Counted from the first letter of the stretch, positions 40,272 through 48,918 are shown. The stretch is DNA of 64,000 nt from CAJCIS01 sp965276755 (GCA_965276755.1 OZ255625.1:2666001-2730000); one strand, 5' to 3'. The notes: generated from the sequence alone by a model not told the origin. Program-made: numbers and translations.

Positions 40272-41654
40272 TCAGCTTGTGATGCTGCCAAGCTCGTGCC
40301 CGGCATCGGCAATCCCGTAATCAGGCGCCAGCACTCGCAGCGCCGTCTCGTGTGAAAGCATTCCCGCCTGAACCAGCGCCACAATTGTCGCGGCATCGCG
40401 CTGCCGATCGGCTGAATCCGGCGGGTACCAATCCGGCCAGCGCAAGCTCAGCACCGCTTCGGCATCAAGCGGCGGCAAAGTACCACCACCAAGCTGCAGG
40501 CTAAAAACCCCGCTCGCGCGAAGCATCATGCGCACCAGGGGCAACAACCCGTTTTCGCCGTAACTGATACGCAGATTATCCGCGAGCCACAGCAGCCCCT
40601 GGTTCATCAGCTCCAGCGCCCGCCCGCTCGCCGGCACGGTCAGCCGGCTGGCATCGGCGCGATTGCCATGCACGCTCTCCAGTGCCAGCTCGCGCAGCAC
40701 CCGCACGTATTCGATCACCGCCTGGCTTGCTGTGCCGCCAATCTCCAGCAGCTTGGCATCGCCCTTTTCGCTGACCACCAGGGCATTGGCAGCCCCGCGC
40801 ACCATCGTGGTATCCACCCCCGCCGGCTCGCGGATCAGCAACGTGGGATCGCTGCTATATTTCAATCCACGCCCAGCCTGGCTCAATTGATAATCGATCT
40901 CAATCGACGTATCTATCGCAGACCGAAATGTCGCCAGGCCGTCAATCGCATCGCCACCGGGCAAGTTGCGAATCCAGACAATCGGCACAAACCCCAGCCC
41001 GTGCCGCACGCTGCGCGCCGTGTCCACAACGCCGCACCAATCCTCCCCCACGCGAACCGGCTCGAACCAGCTCTCGTCCTGCGCGTCCCATTGGCGCACG
41101 AACCACCATTGCGAGCCGGGATCATCGATCTCGTAGCCTTGCGCAATCAGCGCCGCCCCGGCCACCTTCACCCGCTCGGTGACCCGCAACAGCGTATCGG
41201 GCGCGCCAGGATCCCATTCCGGTGTCAGATAGGGCGTATCCAGCACGTCAAGAAAGACGCGTCCTCGCAGCACGCGCATTAGAATGGCGGTTGAACCCAC
41301 ACTGCCACGCAGTGCTGCATCCACCATCACCGAATTTAGTCGCGTATTTTGCGCCAGAGCCGCCACCGCTTGCCGCACAGCGCCATCCGGCGAATCAATT
41401 GCCGGAAAATGCCCTTCGCTGAAAAGCAGTGCTACGCTATCCTCAACCACAATGCGCGGCAGCGCGTAACGCACTGAAGGCCGCCTCTGCCGCAGCGGGA
41501 TATACTCGCCTCCTGCGGTACGCTCCTCATGAAACTCATAAGGCAGAAAGTCATACAGCGTCCCGTCCAGCACCCTGCGCAGCAAGCTCAACCGCCGGGC
41601 GCGATCAGGAAAATCCCGATCCGCCGGCACGGTATTACAAATCGTAGCAAACAC
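40272..41654 (-). CDS. Phage portal protein (SPP1-like)
   Basis: A 460-residue protein: FHEERTAGGEYIPLRQRRPS, PRIVVEDSVALLFSEGHFPA, WVRNLPGGDAIDG-type region (IVWIRNLPGGDAIDGLATFR), LEIGGTASQAVIEYVRVLRE and NGLLPLVRMMLRASGVF. This matches the portal ring that packages DNA and joins the tail. GTG start at 41654 has AGGAGGG at good distance. Directly downstream of the terminase. Confidence 0.82.
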   Translation of the reverse strand: MFATICNTVPADRDFPDRARRLSLLRRVLDGTLYDFLPYEFHEERTAGGEYIPLRQRRPSVRYALPRIVVEDSVALLFSEGHFPAIDSPDGAVRQAVAALAQNTRLNSVMVDAALRGSVGSTAILMRVLRGRVFLDVLDTPYLTPEWDPGAPDTLLRVTERVKVAGAALIAQGYEIDDPGSQWWFVRQWDAQDESWFEPVRVGEDWCGVVDTARSVRHGLGFVPIVWIRNLPGGDAIDGLATFRSAIDTSIEIDYQLSQAGRGLKYSSDPTLLIREPAGVDTTMVRGAANALVVSEKGDAKLLEIGGTASQAVIEYVRVLRELALESVHGNRADASRLTVPASGRALELMNQGLLWLADNLRISYGENGLLPLVRMMLRASGVFSLQLGGGTLPPLDAEAVLSLRWPDWYPPDSADRQRDAATIVALVQAGMLSHETALRVLAPDYGIADAGHELGSITS

Positions 41655-41665
41655 GCCGTTCCCTC

Positions 41666-43057
41666 CTACCGATCAAAGAACGGCATCGACACGAACCGCG
41701 CCGGCTTCTCCCGCGGCTTCAGCAACGCAAAAGCCCGGGACAACGCATCCACCTGATCGTCCTTTCGCCCATGCGGAAAAGACCCGAGTTCCTCGATGAA
41801 CACCCGGTTCCAGGCTGCGCGCCGCAACCGCACATTCCCGCCATTGACCTGGCTTGCCACAACCATGGCGCGCCCGATCTTGGTCCCCGTCTCCGCACTC
41901 GAATGCACCTTAAATCCCGCCAGCATCTGCGTCAGCACCGCAATCTGGTGCATCCCCGCCTGGCCGGGGTCACGCGGCAAGCTGATGCTCACCTGCGGCC
42001 CATCCTGGCGCGCCACCTCAAGGATCATCGCCCCTAACGCGGATGGCCCCACGCGCACGCGGCGCACATCGCCAATGACAAACCCGCCGTTCGGATCCTC
42101 GCAGAACAGGACACCAACGGTCCAATCGGGATCGCGAGACGCATCCACGCTCCCGGCGAGATCCCACCCGCGCACGCCACCCTCCGGCACCACATCCACC
42201 AACCCCAGCCGGCCCACCTCAAAGATCGTGCCGCCCTCGGGCAGCGGCGCCTGCTGAAACGTCGCCTCGAATTGCCGTTCGCCAAGAATATCGCGCTTGA
42301 CCAGCAGTTCGTCGCGGCTCTCCCATTCCGGCCAAAGCGCCGCACCTTCTTCGCGCCCCAGCGCGTCGCCCATTTCGGCCAACGCCGGCAAACGCAACAC
42401 GCGCCATCCGCCCTGCTCGATCAGCCGTCCCGCCAGATCGTCGGTATGCCAGCGCGTCATGACCAGCGCCATGCGCCCGCCCGGCTTCAACCGCGTCACC
42501 AGCTCGGATCGAAACCAGTTCCACAACAATTCGCGCTGCGTTGCACTCTGTGCCTGCTCAAAGGACGCGACCGGGTCATCAATCAACGCCAAATCCGCGC
42601 GCCGGCCCGTCACCGCGCCGGCAATGCCAACCGCGAAATACTCGCCCCCGCTCTCTGTCGAAAACCGCCCCGCCGCCCGCGCATCCGCGCGCAAAAACAC
42701 GTTCAACCTCGCGCCGTGCACGTTCAGCAATCCGCGCACCCCGCGCCCGAAATGCTCGGCCAGCGCCGCCGTATGGCTCGCCGCAATCACCGATCCCGTC
42801 GGGTTGCGCGCCATCCACCAGGCGGGAAACAATACGCTCGCATACGTGCTTTTCGCAGAACCCGGCGGCAGCAGCAGCATCAGCCGCCGCACCCGCCCCG
42901 CCGCCAATTCCTCCAGCGCCTGTAGTACCAGCAGATGATGCGCTGCCGGTGCCATATCGCGTTCGGCCAGTGCAAACCGGCTCCAACTCTCCAGGCTAGC
43001 ACGTATCGTCTTCCGAAGCGCCCGCTCCTGCTTGGCGGGATCGGCAGAGTTCGACAA
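41666..43057 (-). CDS. Phage terminase large subunit
   Basis: DNA-packaging motor of about 463 residues. A Walker-A-like PPGSAKST lies near residues 64-71 (LMLLLPPGSAKSTYASVLFP), Walker B-type LALIDDPV follows, then the nuclease domain with VRGWDLAGSVDASRDPDW and a C-terminal DDQVDALSRAFALL. The start is uncertain. TTG at 43057 keeps a modest overlap (62 bases) with the small subunit; the first ATG-equivalent at 43162 would overlap 167 bases. No intein or truncation was noticed. Confidence 0.85.
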   Translation of the reverse strand: MSNSADPAKQERALRKTIRASLESWSRFALAERDMAPAAHHLLVLQALEELAAGRVRRLMLLLPPGSAKSTYASVLFPAWWMARNPTGSVIAASHTAALAEHFGRGVRGLLNVHGARLNVFLRADARAAGRFSTESGGEYFAVGIAGAVTGRRADLALIDDPVASFEQAQSATQRELLWNWFRSELVTRLKPGGRMALVMTRWHTDDLAGRLIEQGGWRVLRLPALAEMGDALGREEGAALWPEWESRDELLVKRDILGERQFEATFQQAPLPEGGTIFEVGRLGLVDVVPEGGVRGWDLAGSVDASRDPDWTVGVLFCEDPNGGFVIGDVRRVRVGPSALGAMILEVARQDGPQVSISLPRDPGQAGMHQIAVLTQMLAGFKVHSSAETGTKIGRAMVVASQVNGGNVRLRRAAWNRVFIEELGSFPHGRKDDQVDALSRAFALLKPREKPARFVSMPFFDR

Positions 43058-43232
43058 GCTGTTGGTCCCGCAACGTGTCGATCGACGCACCACCAGTGCG
43101 TGCGCGAGGTTTCGGATGCACAAAAGGCGCAACCGCCTTGGCAATCGCCACGGCTGCGTCAAAATCCTTCTTGGCGAAGCGTTCCCGCATCACCGCCATC
43201 AGGATGTCCAAGGGTGTGGTTTCATCTGACAC
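42996..43232 (-). CDS. Small terminase-like protein (78 residues)
   Basis: MSDETTPLDILMAVMRERFA, KKDFDAAVAIAKAVAPFVHP and LRDQQLVELCRSRQ: helical, with a basic loop. The position before the large subunit and the size suit a short small terminase or DNA-binding adaptor. No helix-turn-helix can be assigned with certainty. Overlaps the large subunit by 62 bases. Confidence 0.65.
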   Translation of the reverse strand: MSDETTPLDILMAVMRERFAKKDFDAAVAIAKAVAPFVHPKPRARTGGASIDTLRDQQLVELCRSRQAGAGASEDDTC

Positions 43233-43313
43233 GATCTGCTCTCCGCCGCAGCGCGCAAACCGCCATCGTTAAGTGATATATACCGAATGTTGGGGCACTC
43301 GGGCAAGGAAAAA

Positions 43314-43679
43314 ATGCAAGCTCTCGGCTTTTTATCCCAAACACTCTGCATGGCGACAATCCTGGCCGCCTGCAGCGGCAGCGCGCCGGTCACTTACGCC
43401 GGCGATCTCACCCCTCAATCCGGCGCCTGTGACCCGCCCAGCCGCGCCATTCTCGTCAGGCGAGGCCCGGACCTGCAATTCACCCCCGCCCAAGGTGTCC
43501 TCATCCTCGATGGCCAGATCACCCCCGCCGGCGAACTGACAGCTTCGCTCTCAACGCCGGGCGCCGACCACAAGCCCTACCTTCTCAAGCTCACGGCCAT
43601 CCTGGCGGGCCAGACCATCACCGGCAGCTACGTCACGCCGCGCTGCCGCTATGCCGTTCACCTGGCCCAATCCCCCTGA
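43314..43679 (+). CDS. Lipoprotein moron gene on the opposite strand
   Basis: A 121-residue lipoprotein on the plus strand, opposite to all neighbouring phage genes. Signal ALGFLSQTLCMATILAACSG ends in a lipobox LAAC. The mature part is beta-rich (SRAILVRRGPDLQFTPAQGV, LILDGQITPAGELTASLSTP, ITGSYVTPRCRYAVHLAQ) with two Cys that could pair. ATG at 43314 is preceded by AAGGA. Inserted single genes with their own orientation in prophages are often lysogenic-conversion genes (morons); function unknown. Confidence 0.7.
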   Translation: MQALGFLSQTLCMATILAACSGSAPVTYAGDLTPQSGACDPPSRAILVRRGPDLQFTPAQGVLILDGQITPAGELTASLSTPGADHKPYLLKLTAILAGQTITGSYVTPRCRYAVHLAQSP

Positions 43680-43702
43680 GCCAGGTCCAAGCAAAGCGCC
43701 GC

Positions 43703-44200
43703 TCAGCCAGGGCAGGGCAGGGCGCCGCGCCGCTCCATCCGGCGCACCGCCCCAATCGTTGCCACAAGCATGTCAATCCCCTGGGCATGCCAGCGCTGCA
43801 CCGCCTTGTGGTCCGCCCCCACCGCCTCACCCAACCGCCGCCACGAATACAAATGCCGCTCGGTCACTGGGCTCACCAGACTGCGCGCCCCCACAATCCG
43901 CCGAATGACGTATCTCTCCTGCGGTATCAGCATGATCCACCCCAGCGCCTCATCCATGCGCGTAATGCGCGAGGCCGAGGGCACCGCCGGCCGCACGAAC
44001 CCGGGATGGCGCCCGTAAGCCTCCGCGGCATTGGCCACGAAATCGATCTGGGACACCCGCATCTTCGTGGAATACCCCGTTCCCGGCAGCGCCAGCAGCG
44101 TCGCCCCCGCCTCCTCCAGCCGGTAGGTGACAAAGGCCGCATCAAGGCGCTCGCCCGCCTTCAAACCAAGATCCTGACTGCCATCCACATACGCGTTCAT
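43703..44200 (-). CDS. DUF6362-type phage regulatory protein
   Basis: A 165-residue protein: MNAYVDGSQDLGLKAGERLD, FVTYRLEEAGATLLALPGTG, RRIVGARSLVSPVTERHLYS, WRRLGEAVGADHKAVQRWHA. The last part has a helix-turn-helix-like look, as in DUF6362 proteins of alphaproteobacterial prophages near terminase genes. Role likely regulation or packaging. Not shown biochemically as far as I know. Confidence 0.65.
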   Translation of the reverse strand: MNAYVDGSQDLGLKAGERLDAAFVTYRLEEAGATLLALPGTGYSTKMRVSQIDFVANAAEAYGRHPGFVRPAVPSASRITRMDEALGWIMLIPQERYVIRRIVGARSLVSPVTERHLYSWRRLGEAVGADHKAVQRWHAQGIDMLVATIGAVRRMERRGALPCPG

Positions 44201-44212
44201 GTTATGTTCCCC

Positions 44213-44497
44213 CTACAGAAAAACCGGATACGGGTAAGCCTGGCCGTCCAGCAGCGTGCCCGCCGTGATCAATGCCCAGCTGTCAGGATGTCCGGGCGGT
44301 CGAGGCGGCCTGTCCCGGTCCTCCACCACCACCCGCGGCCTGGGCGCGCGCCTCGCGCCAAGGCGCCGCCCGCGCTCAACGACGGTGTAGCGCCCAAGCT
44401 CCAGCTCCCGCGCAATGTCACCCCAACCCACCCCCGTCAGTCGCAGGCTCAACAGCTTTGCATCCAGCTCTGGTGTCCAAACCGTTCCCGCTCGCAT
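44213..44497 (-). CDS. Small helix-turn-helix DNA-binding protein
   Basis: A 94-residue protein, first of the leftward block. WTPELDAKLLSLRLTGVGWG and DIARELELGRYTVVERGRRL form a Myb/SANT-like HTH (GcrA-like topology), followed by a basic proline-rich linker and an C-terminal LPGHPDSW-type cap. It could activate the block or bind the cos/pac region. It is divergent from the XRE gene and shares the 114-base control region. Confidence 0.65.
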   Translation of the reverse strand: MRAGTVWTPELDAKLLSLRLTGVGWGDIARELELGRYTVVERGRRLGARRAPRPRVVVEDRDRPPRPPGHPDSWALITAGTLLDGQAYPYPVFL

Positions 44498-44554
44498 GTG
44501 GTCCTCCCTGACCCCACGAACGTTATTCTTACTAACACCTCCATGTCAACATAA

Positions 44555-44570
44555 CTAACAGAGTCGTTAG
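44555..44570. promoter_or_regulatory. Operator candidate CTAAC-N6-GTTAG
   Basis: A 5-bp inverted repeat centred in the 114-base gap (44498-44611) between the XRE gene and the first leftward phage gene. A further CTAAC half-site occurs at 44532-44536. Symmetric sites in such divergent gaps are usual operators of the adjacent repressor. By eye only. Confidence 0.5.
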
Positions 44571-44611
44571 AAGGACTAGCCAGCGCAAGGGCAAAGCGGC
44601 ATACTCCGCCA

Positions 44612-44944
44612 ATGTCCGATGCCTCTTTGTCCGTAGGCGCGCGCATCCGCGCCCGCCGTCTTGCCCGCGGCCTCACGCAGGACCAGCTCGCCGTCGCCTG
44701 CGATGTCAGCCGCAGCGCCGTTGCACAGTGGGAAACCGATCGTGCCGGCCAGCTCCGCGGCAACATCTCCCGCATCGCCAGCGCGCTCGAAATTTCGGTG
44801 GAACATCTCCTGCACGGTGAGCGCCTCGACGCCAACCTCTCAGGCGATGAGATGGCCATCCTGCGCCTCTACCGGGACTGCGACTCCGAAGATCGCGCCT
44901 TCCTGCTGCGCACCGCACGCAAACTCGCCCGCCGGCAAAGCTGA
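44612..44944 (+). CDS. XRE-family HTH repressor
   Basis: A 110-residue protein with an N-terminal Cro/CI-type HTH (VGARIRARRLARGLTQDQLA, VACDVSRSAVAQWETD, residues about 8-65). A short helical C-terminus (LYRDCDSEDRAFLLRTARKL) follows and there is no S24 protease domain. It would bind the operator in the shared gap and control the leftward structural operon. It is the only repressor-like gene directly flanking the block. Confidence 0.8.
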   Translation: MSDASLSVGARIRARRLARGLTQDQLAVACDVSRSAVAQWETDRAGQLRGNISRIASALEISVEHLLHGERLDANLSGDEMAILRLYRDCDSEDRAFLLRTARKLARRQS

Positions 44945-44984
44945 CCGCCTCTCTCTCTATATATGACAAGCGCGGCGTCCCGCC

Positions 44985-45614
44985 TCACAGACCCAGGGCA
45001 CTCACCCGAGCCGCCAAACCCACCTGTCGCCGCGTCACCGATCGTGCCGCATGCAGCACCGCCCGCAACCCGGCCAGGCAATCCTCCAGCCGATCGTTCA
45101 CCAGCACATGGTCGAATTCCTGCCAGTGGCTGATCTCATCGCGCGCCGCGGCCATGCGCCGCTCGATCTCCGCCCCCGCATCGCTCGCCCGCCCCACCAG
45201 GCGCCGCCGCAGCGCCTCGATCGAGGGCGGCAGCACGAACACGCCCACGCAATCGCCCGGCATCGCCGCGCGCAACTGACGCCAGCCCTGCCAATCGATA
45301 TCGAACAGCACGTCGCGTCCCGCCCTCAACGCGCCCTCGACCGGCCCGCGCGGCGTGCCGTATCCCCGCCCGAACACGCGCGCCCACTCCAGCAGCGCGC
45401 CCTCGGCCACCATGGCCTCAAAACCCGCCTCATCGGTGAAGTGGTAATCCACGCCCTCCCTCTCGCCCGGCCGCCTCTGCCGCGTCGTCACACTGATCGA
45501 GGCGCTCACCTCGCTCTCGGCCGCCAGCAGCGCTTGGGCCAGCGTGCTCTTGCCCGCGCCCGAGGGGGCGGCGATCACCAGGCACAGGCCGTGCCGCCAT
45601 GACGTGTCGCTCAT
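44985..45614 (-). CDS. gmk: Guanylate kinase
   Basis: Phosphorylates GMP to GDP with ATP in nucleotide synthesis. The 209 residues have Walker A APSGAGKS near the N-terminus, the GMP-binding SVTTRQRRPGEREGVDYHF, and LLEWARVFGRGYGTPRGPV and FDIDWQGWRQLR as expected. ATG at 45614 has GGGAGCG upstream, and an in-frame start seven codons earlier is less likely. In many alphaproteobacteria it follows acpP-fabF-mltG; here a haemolysin-repeat gene on the other strand lies between it and mltG. Confidence 0.93.
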   Translation of the reverse strand: MSDTSWRHGLCLVIAAPSGAGKSTLAQALLAAESEVSASISVTTRQRRPGEREGVDYHFTDEAGFEAMVAEGALLEWARVFGRGYGTPRGPVEGALRAGRDVLFDIDWQGWRQLRAAMPGDCVGVFVLPPSIEALRRRLVGRASDAGAEIERRMAAARDEISHWQEFDHVLVNDRLEDCLAGLRAVLHAARSVTRRQVGLAARVSALGL

Positions 45615-45907
45615 GAAACGCTCCCGCTCTGCCAATCACGTGCCTGCTCATGGACGACTTCGCGCAAAGGTAGAATAATAACCGCCATTCTTCACATGAT
45701 TGGGAAAAAGGTTAATCCCAGCACCGGCCTCAAAAAAAGCGTGTTGCCATTAGCTGTGTCTTAAGCACGCTCGGGGCAAAAAAACGCATCCGAGGGCCAC
45801 TTACCTGTTGTTCCTCCGGATAGGCTTTGTTATGACCGGTCCACCCGCGGGGACATTGCCGCGGTGAACTGTATCTTTAACTGACTTTTTTCCACGAGGC
45901 GGATCAG
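45615..45907 (+). promoter_or_regulatory. Long intergenic/leader region before the haemolysin-repeat gene
   Basis: 293 bases of divergent control region between gmk and the surface protein. An AT-rich stretch (45660-45700) probably holds promoters. A CCGCGG pair (45845-45850 and 45859-45864) can form a hairpin in the leader. No named motif recognised. Confidence 0.4.
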
Positions 45908-47284
45908 ATGGCCACTTCAGTCACAATTCATGGCGGCCAAGGGCCGGACACGATCGCCTTCGCCTTCACCGTCACGGGCACCCACACGACGGCCTACGCG
46001 AACCAATTCGCCAATCAGGTCAACGCAATCCTGACCACGAATCCAACGACACCGGTTCAAGCCGGTGGAACAGGCAGTGTGACAGGCGGCTCGGCGCTCC
46101 CCGTTTTTGTGCTCGATGCGCCGACAACACCAGGGGGCGCAGGCCCCGGCCCTAGCCCTAGCTATACCATCGCAACGCCCGGTTATGTGCTCGACACTAT
46201 CTCCGGCGGCGCGACAATCAACCTCACCGGAACAACGGGTCACGACACGGTCCTCGTCGCCGCAATAAACGCGCAGGCGACAGTCACGGGCATCGGCACC
46301 GATAACCAGATCACCTTTGTCACTGGCCAGAACGAATACATCGGCACGGCTGACACAGGCGGTGACACCCTTGTCGCCGGCAGCGGTAACGACACGATCT
46401 ACACTGGCAAGGCCGGCCAGACGACCGTCAACAGCGGCACAGGCAGCATGACGGCTTACCTGCAGGACACTGCCGCCAGCGGTGGCGTCAACGACTACGT
46501 ATGGCTGGACGACGGCAAAAGCACGATCTTCGCCAATGGCGTCGATGATGCCGTCATCGCCACGGTCGGCTCACAGACCATCTACGGTGACTCCGTTGCC
46601 GCCGCAAACACCATTCTCCGCGTCGAGCTGACAAACCAGACCGGCGCGTCCAACATCGGCAACGATACCGTCAACGCCATGTCGTCCGACACGGTCGCCG
46701 TCTATGATTATACCTCCGACAATACGATCACCGGCGGCTCGGGCATTCTCTACTTCATCGGCAGCGACAGCATCACGGCCTCCGTGCAAGGCGGCACAGG
46801 CAGCGCATACCTCTTCGGCGCCTCTGGTGACAGCATCGTCCTTGGCAACCTTGGCGACTCGACCGCCAGCACCGGCGCCGTCTACTTCGTCTCCGGCGGC
46901 AACGAAACGCTGAACGGCGCAGCGGAAACCGGCACCCTCTACGCCTTCGGCGCAGACGGCACCTCGATGTCCGGGGGCTCCGGCTTCAATGTCCTGACAC
47001 CAGGCGCCGGCCAGGAAACGCTGACGGGCGGCACGGGCACAAACTACTTCAACATCGATGCCGTGGCCTCGCAAAATGGCAACCTCGTGCTGAACGACTT
47101 CAGCACGGACGGCCGCAGCGATCTCGTTCTCTCCAACGGCTTTACTCAAGCCGACGTGGCAAAAATCGAAAGCGCCCCGGACTCGGGCGGCAATCTGCAG
47201 GTTACGCTCAGCGACGGTGCGCAGCTCACCTTCGTCGGCATCACCTCCGGCTCGCAGCTCACCGGACACATCATCCTCCAGTAA
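45908..47284 (+). CDS. Secreted haemolysin-type calcium-binding repeat protein
   Basis: A 458-residue acidic protein with no Sec signal. Many Gly/Asp/Asn/Ser/Thr-rich beta-strand repeats occur, with RTX-like nonapeptides such as GSGNDTIYTG (about 160-168), GGSGILYFIG, GGTGSAYLFG and GGSGFNVL. These bind calcium in a parallel beta-roll. The C-terminal LVLNDFSTDGRSDLVLSNGF resembles the conserved module that precedes a type I secretion signal, so ABC (type I) export is inferred; no exporter is nearby. A perfect terminator follows. Possible roles are surface layer or adhesion. Confidence 0.75.
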   Translation: MATSVTIHGGQGPDTIAFAFTVTGTHTTAYANQFANQVNAILTTNPTTPVQAGGTGSVTGGSALPVFVLDAPTTPGGAGPGPSPSYTIATPGYVLDTISGGATINLTGTTGHDTVLVAAINAQATVTGIGTDNQITFVTGQNEYIGTADTGGDTLVAGSGNDTIYTGKAGQTTVNSGTGSMTAYLQDTAASGGVNDYVWLDDGKSTIFANGVDDAVIATVGSQTIYGDSVAAANTILRVELTNQTGASNIGNDTVNAMSSDTVAVYDYTSDNTITGGSGILYFIGSDSITASVQGGTGSAYLFGASGDSIVLGNLGDSTASTGAVYFVSGGNETLNGAAETGTLYAFGADGTSMSGGSGFNVLTPGAGQETLTGGTGTNYFNIDAVASQNGNLVLNDFSTDGRSDLVLSNGFTQADVAKIESAPDSGGNLQVTLSDGAQLTFVGITSGSQLTGHIILQ

Positions 47285-47302
47285 GCGAGATGCAAACCCA
47301 TC

Positions 47303-47331
47303 AAAGGCCAGCCTTCGGGCTGGCCTTTTTG
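47303..47331 (+). terminator. Rho-independent terminator with UUCG loop
   Basis: AAAGGCCAGCC-TTCG-GGCTGGCCTTT is a perfect 11-bp stem with the exceptionally stable UUCG tetraloop, followed by TTGTTTG. It lies 18 bases after the surface-protein stop. Strong evidence for end of that transcript. Confidence 0.93.
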
Positions 47332-47387
47332 TTTGTATCTCAGCAGAAATCGTTATCTCGCGTAGCGCCTGCTATCGTGAGCAGCCT

Positions 47388-47562
47388 TTATACCAGCCAG
47401 CAGAAAGATTGACTCTCAGAGTAAGGCTGGGGGAGATGTGCCATCCCCCCCAAACCCCCGTCATTTATCAGGACTCGCCCTAAATGATGACGGGGGGGCT
47501 GGGGGGGCAGTCACTGCTCCCCCAGCTTTCTTGAGAGTCAATCTTTCTGCGGGTTAGTATTA
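47388..47562. repeat. G-run palindromic element with 18-bp outer repeat (copy B)
   Basis: The core (47426-47525) has left triloop TGC, CCCCCGTC / GACGGGGGG stem, and a right hairpin GCAG-TCA-CTGC. It is bounded by a perfect 18-bp inverted repeat: CAGAAAGATTGACTCTCA at 47401-47418 and its complement at 47532-47549. Outer ATACCA/TAGTAT-type ends resemble copy A. This makes a mobile-element-like structure with terminal inverted repeats. Confidence 0.85.
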
Positions 47563-47567
47563 CCAGT

Positions 47568-47640
47568 CGTCATCGCGAGCCGCCCCGGCCCATTGTCATC
47601 GCGAGCCGCCCCTTGGCGGCGTGGCGATCCAGGGGCCGAG
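47568..47640. repeat. Second repeat family (GTCATCGCGAG type)
   Basis: Two direct copies of GTCATCGCGAGCCGCCCC (47569-47586 and 47596-47613), followed by GGCGGCGTGGCGATCCAGGG. Similar GTCAT-GCGAG...GCGATCCAG palindromes are scattered in many proteobacterial genomes. It abuts the right end of copy B and fills most of the gap to mltG. Confidence 0.6.
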
Positions 47641-47736
47641 CGCCAAGCGTCCGCCGCGTCCCTCCAAACCACGTCGGTCAAAAAGCCTCGAAATGACCGA
47701 AATTCCCGAACAGCCAAACGCAACACTGGCCAGGCG

Positions 47737-48702
47737 CTACCGCGCCGGCGCGCCGCGCTCCCGATACCGCGCCACATTGGCCGAATGCTGCGCAAGGCTA
47801 GCCGAAAACACGTGCCCCCCAGTCCCATCCGCAACAAAGTACAGAGCATCCCCGCTCGCCGGATGAAGCACCGCCCTCAACGAAGCCAGACCAGGACTGC
47901 AGATCGCCCCAACCGGCAGCCCATCTACAACATATGTGTTGTAACCATCCTCACGCGCCAAATCATCCCGATCCAACCGCCGCCCCAACGCCCCCAACCC
48001 ACCCTCTGCCCCATAAGCGGCCGTCGGATCAGCCTGTAGCCGCATCCCGCTCGCCAGCCGATTGAAAAAAACACGCGCAATCATCGGCCGCTCAACCGCC
48101 AGCCGAGCCTCATGCTCGACCACGCTCGCCAAAATCACCGCCTCACGCGCCGATCTCAACGGCAACCCCGAAGCCCGCCCCGCCCACTCCTCGGCCACCA
48201 GGCGCCGCATCGCCGCGCCCATGCGCGATTCCAAAACAACCGCGGCCGTCCCGCGCTCAAAAACATAAGTCTGCGGCAACAGCGCGCCCTCGTCCGGCAC
48301 CGCAATCTGCCCGCTCACCAAATCGCCCAGCCGATCCAGCACCCGGGCAATCTGCGCCGCCTCCAGCCCCTCGGCGATCGTCACCTTATGCTCAACCGGC
48401 CGCCCCGCCCGCAGCAAATCCAGCACCACAGCCAAGCTGGCGCCGGCCGGAAACCGCAGCTCCGCCGCACGAATCCGCCCTTCAACAAAAGTCCCCATCG
48501 CTGCCAGCCGAAAAGCCAACCGCGACCGCACAACCCCCGCCGAAACCAGTGCCGAACTCACCTCGTCAAGCCCGCCCCGCGGCACCACCACCTCGGCCGC
48601 TCGCACAAGCGGCCCCGGCGCACGATAGACGCGCACACAAACAAACGCCGCCGCGCCTGACAGCAGCAGCGCCGCTAACGAGATGCCCAAAACAATGCGC
48701 AT
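47737..48702 (-). CDS. mltG: Endolytic murein transglycosylase MltG
   Basis: Inner-membrane enzyme (321 residues) that cuts nascent peptidoglycan and sets glycan strand length. One N-terminal membrane helix (VLGISLAALLLSGAAAFVCV), a LysM-like part, then the YceG domain with EGLEAAQIARVLDRLG, LLPQTYVFERG and the catalytic Glu in ILASVVEHEARL; LQADPTAAYG and YNTYVVDGLPVGAICSPG follow as usual. Same operon direction as acpP-fabF but separated from fabF by repeat copy C. Confidence 0.93.
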   Translation of the reverse strand: MRIVLGISLAALLLSGAAAFVCVRVYRAPGPLVRAAEVVVPRGGLDEVSSALVSAGVVRSRLAFRLAAMGTFVEGRIRAAELRFPAGASLAVVLDLLRAGRPVEHKVTIAEGLEAAQIARVLDRLGDLVSGQIAVPDEGALLPQTYVFERGTAAVVLESRMGAAMRRLVAEEWAGRASGLPLRSAREAVILASVVEHEARLAVERPMIARVFFNRLASGMRLQADPTAAYGAEGGLGALGRRLDRDDLAREDGYNTYVVDGLPVGAICSPGLASLRAVLHPASGDALYFVADGTGGHVFSASLAQHSANVARYRERGAPAR

Positions 48703-48746
48703 TTAAGAAAAGGCGAGGGGCTCTGCCCCCAGGGCAATCGAGCGAA

Positions 48747-48844
48747 GCTGGGGGAGATGTGCCATCCCCCCCAGACCCCCCGTCGATTTTTCGGCCTCGT
48801 CTAAACAGATTGACGGGGGGTTTGGGGGGAATGGCACATTCCCC
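48747..48844. repeat. G-run palindromic element (copy C)
   Basis: Full two-hairpin form: left triloop TGC, CCCCCCGTC/GACGGGGGG stem with 27-base spacer, right GGAATG-GCA-CATTCC. Fills the gap between fabF stop and mltG start, so it is probably in the fabF-mltG transcript. Confidence 0.85.
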
Positions 48845-48918
48845 TCGCCACCGGCACTTGGACCGGCGGCGTTTGGTGGCGAGCCCCGCTGGGGCCCGAG
48901 ACCCCAGACCCGCATCAG

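Noticed and set aside
17703..44984. Attachment site in a tRNA gene
   Set aside because: No tRNA gene and no direct repeat recognised at either edge of the phage block; a computed search would be needed.
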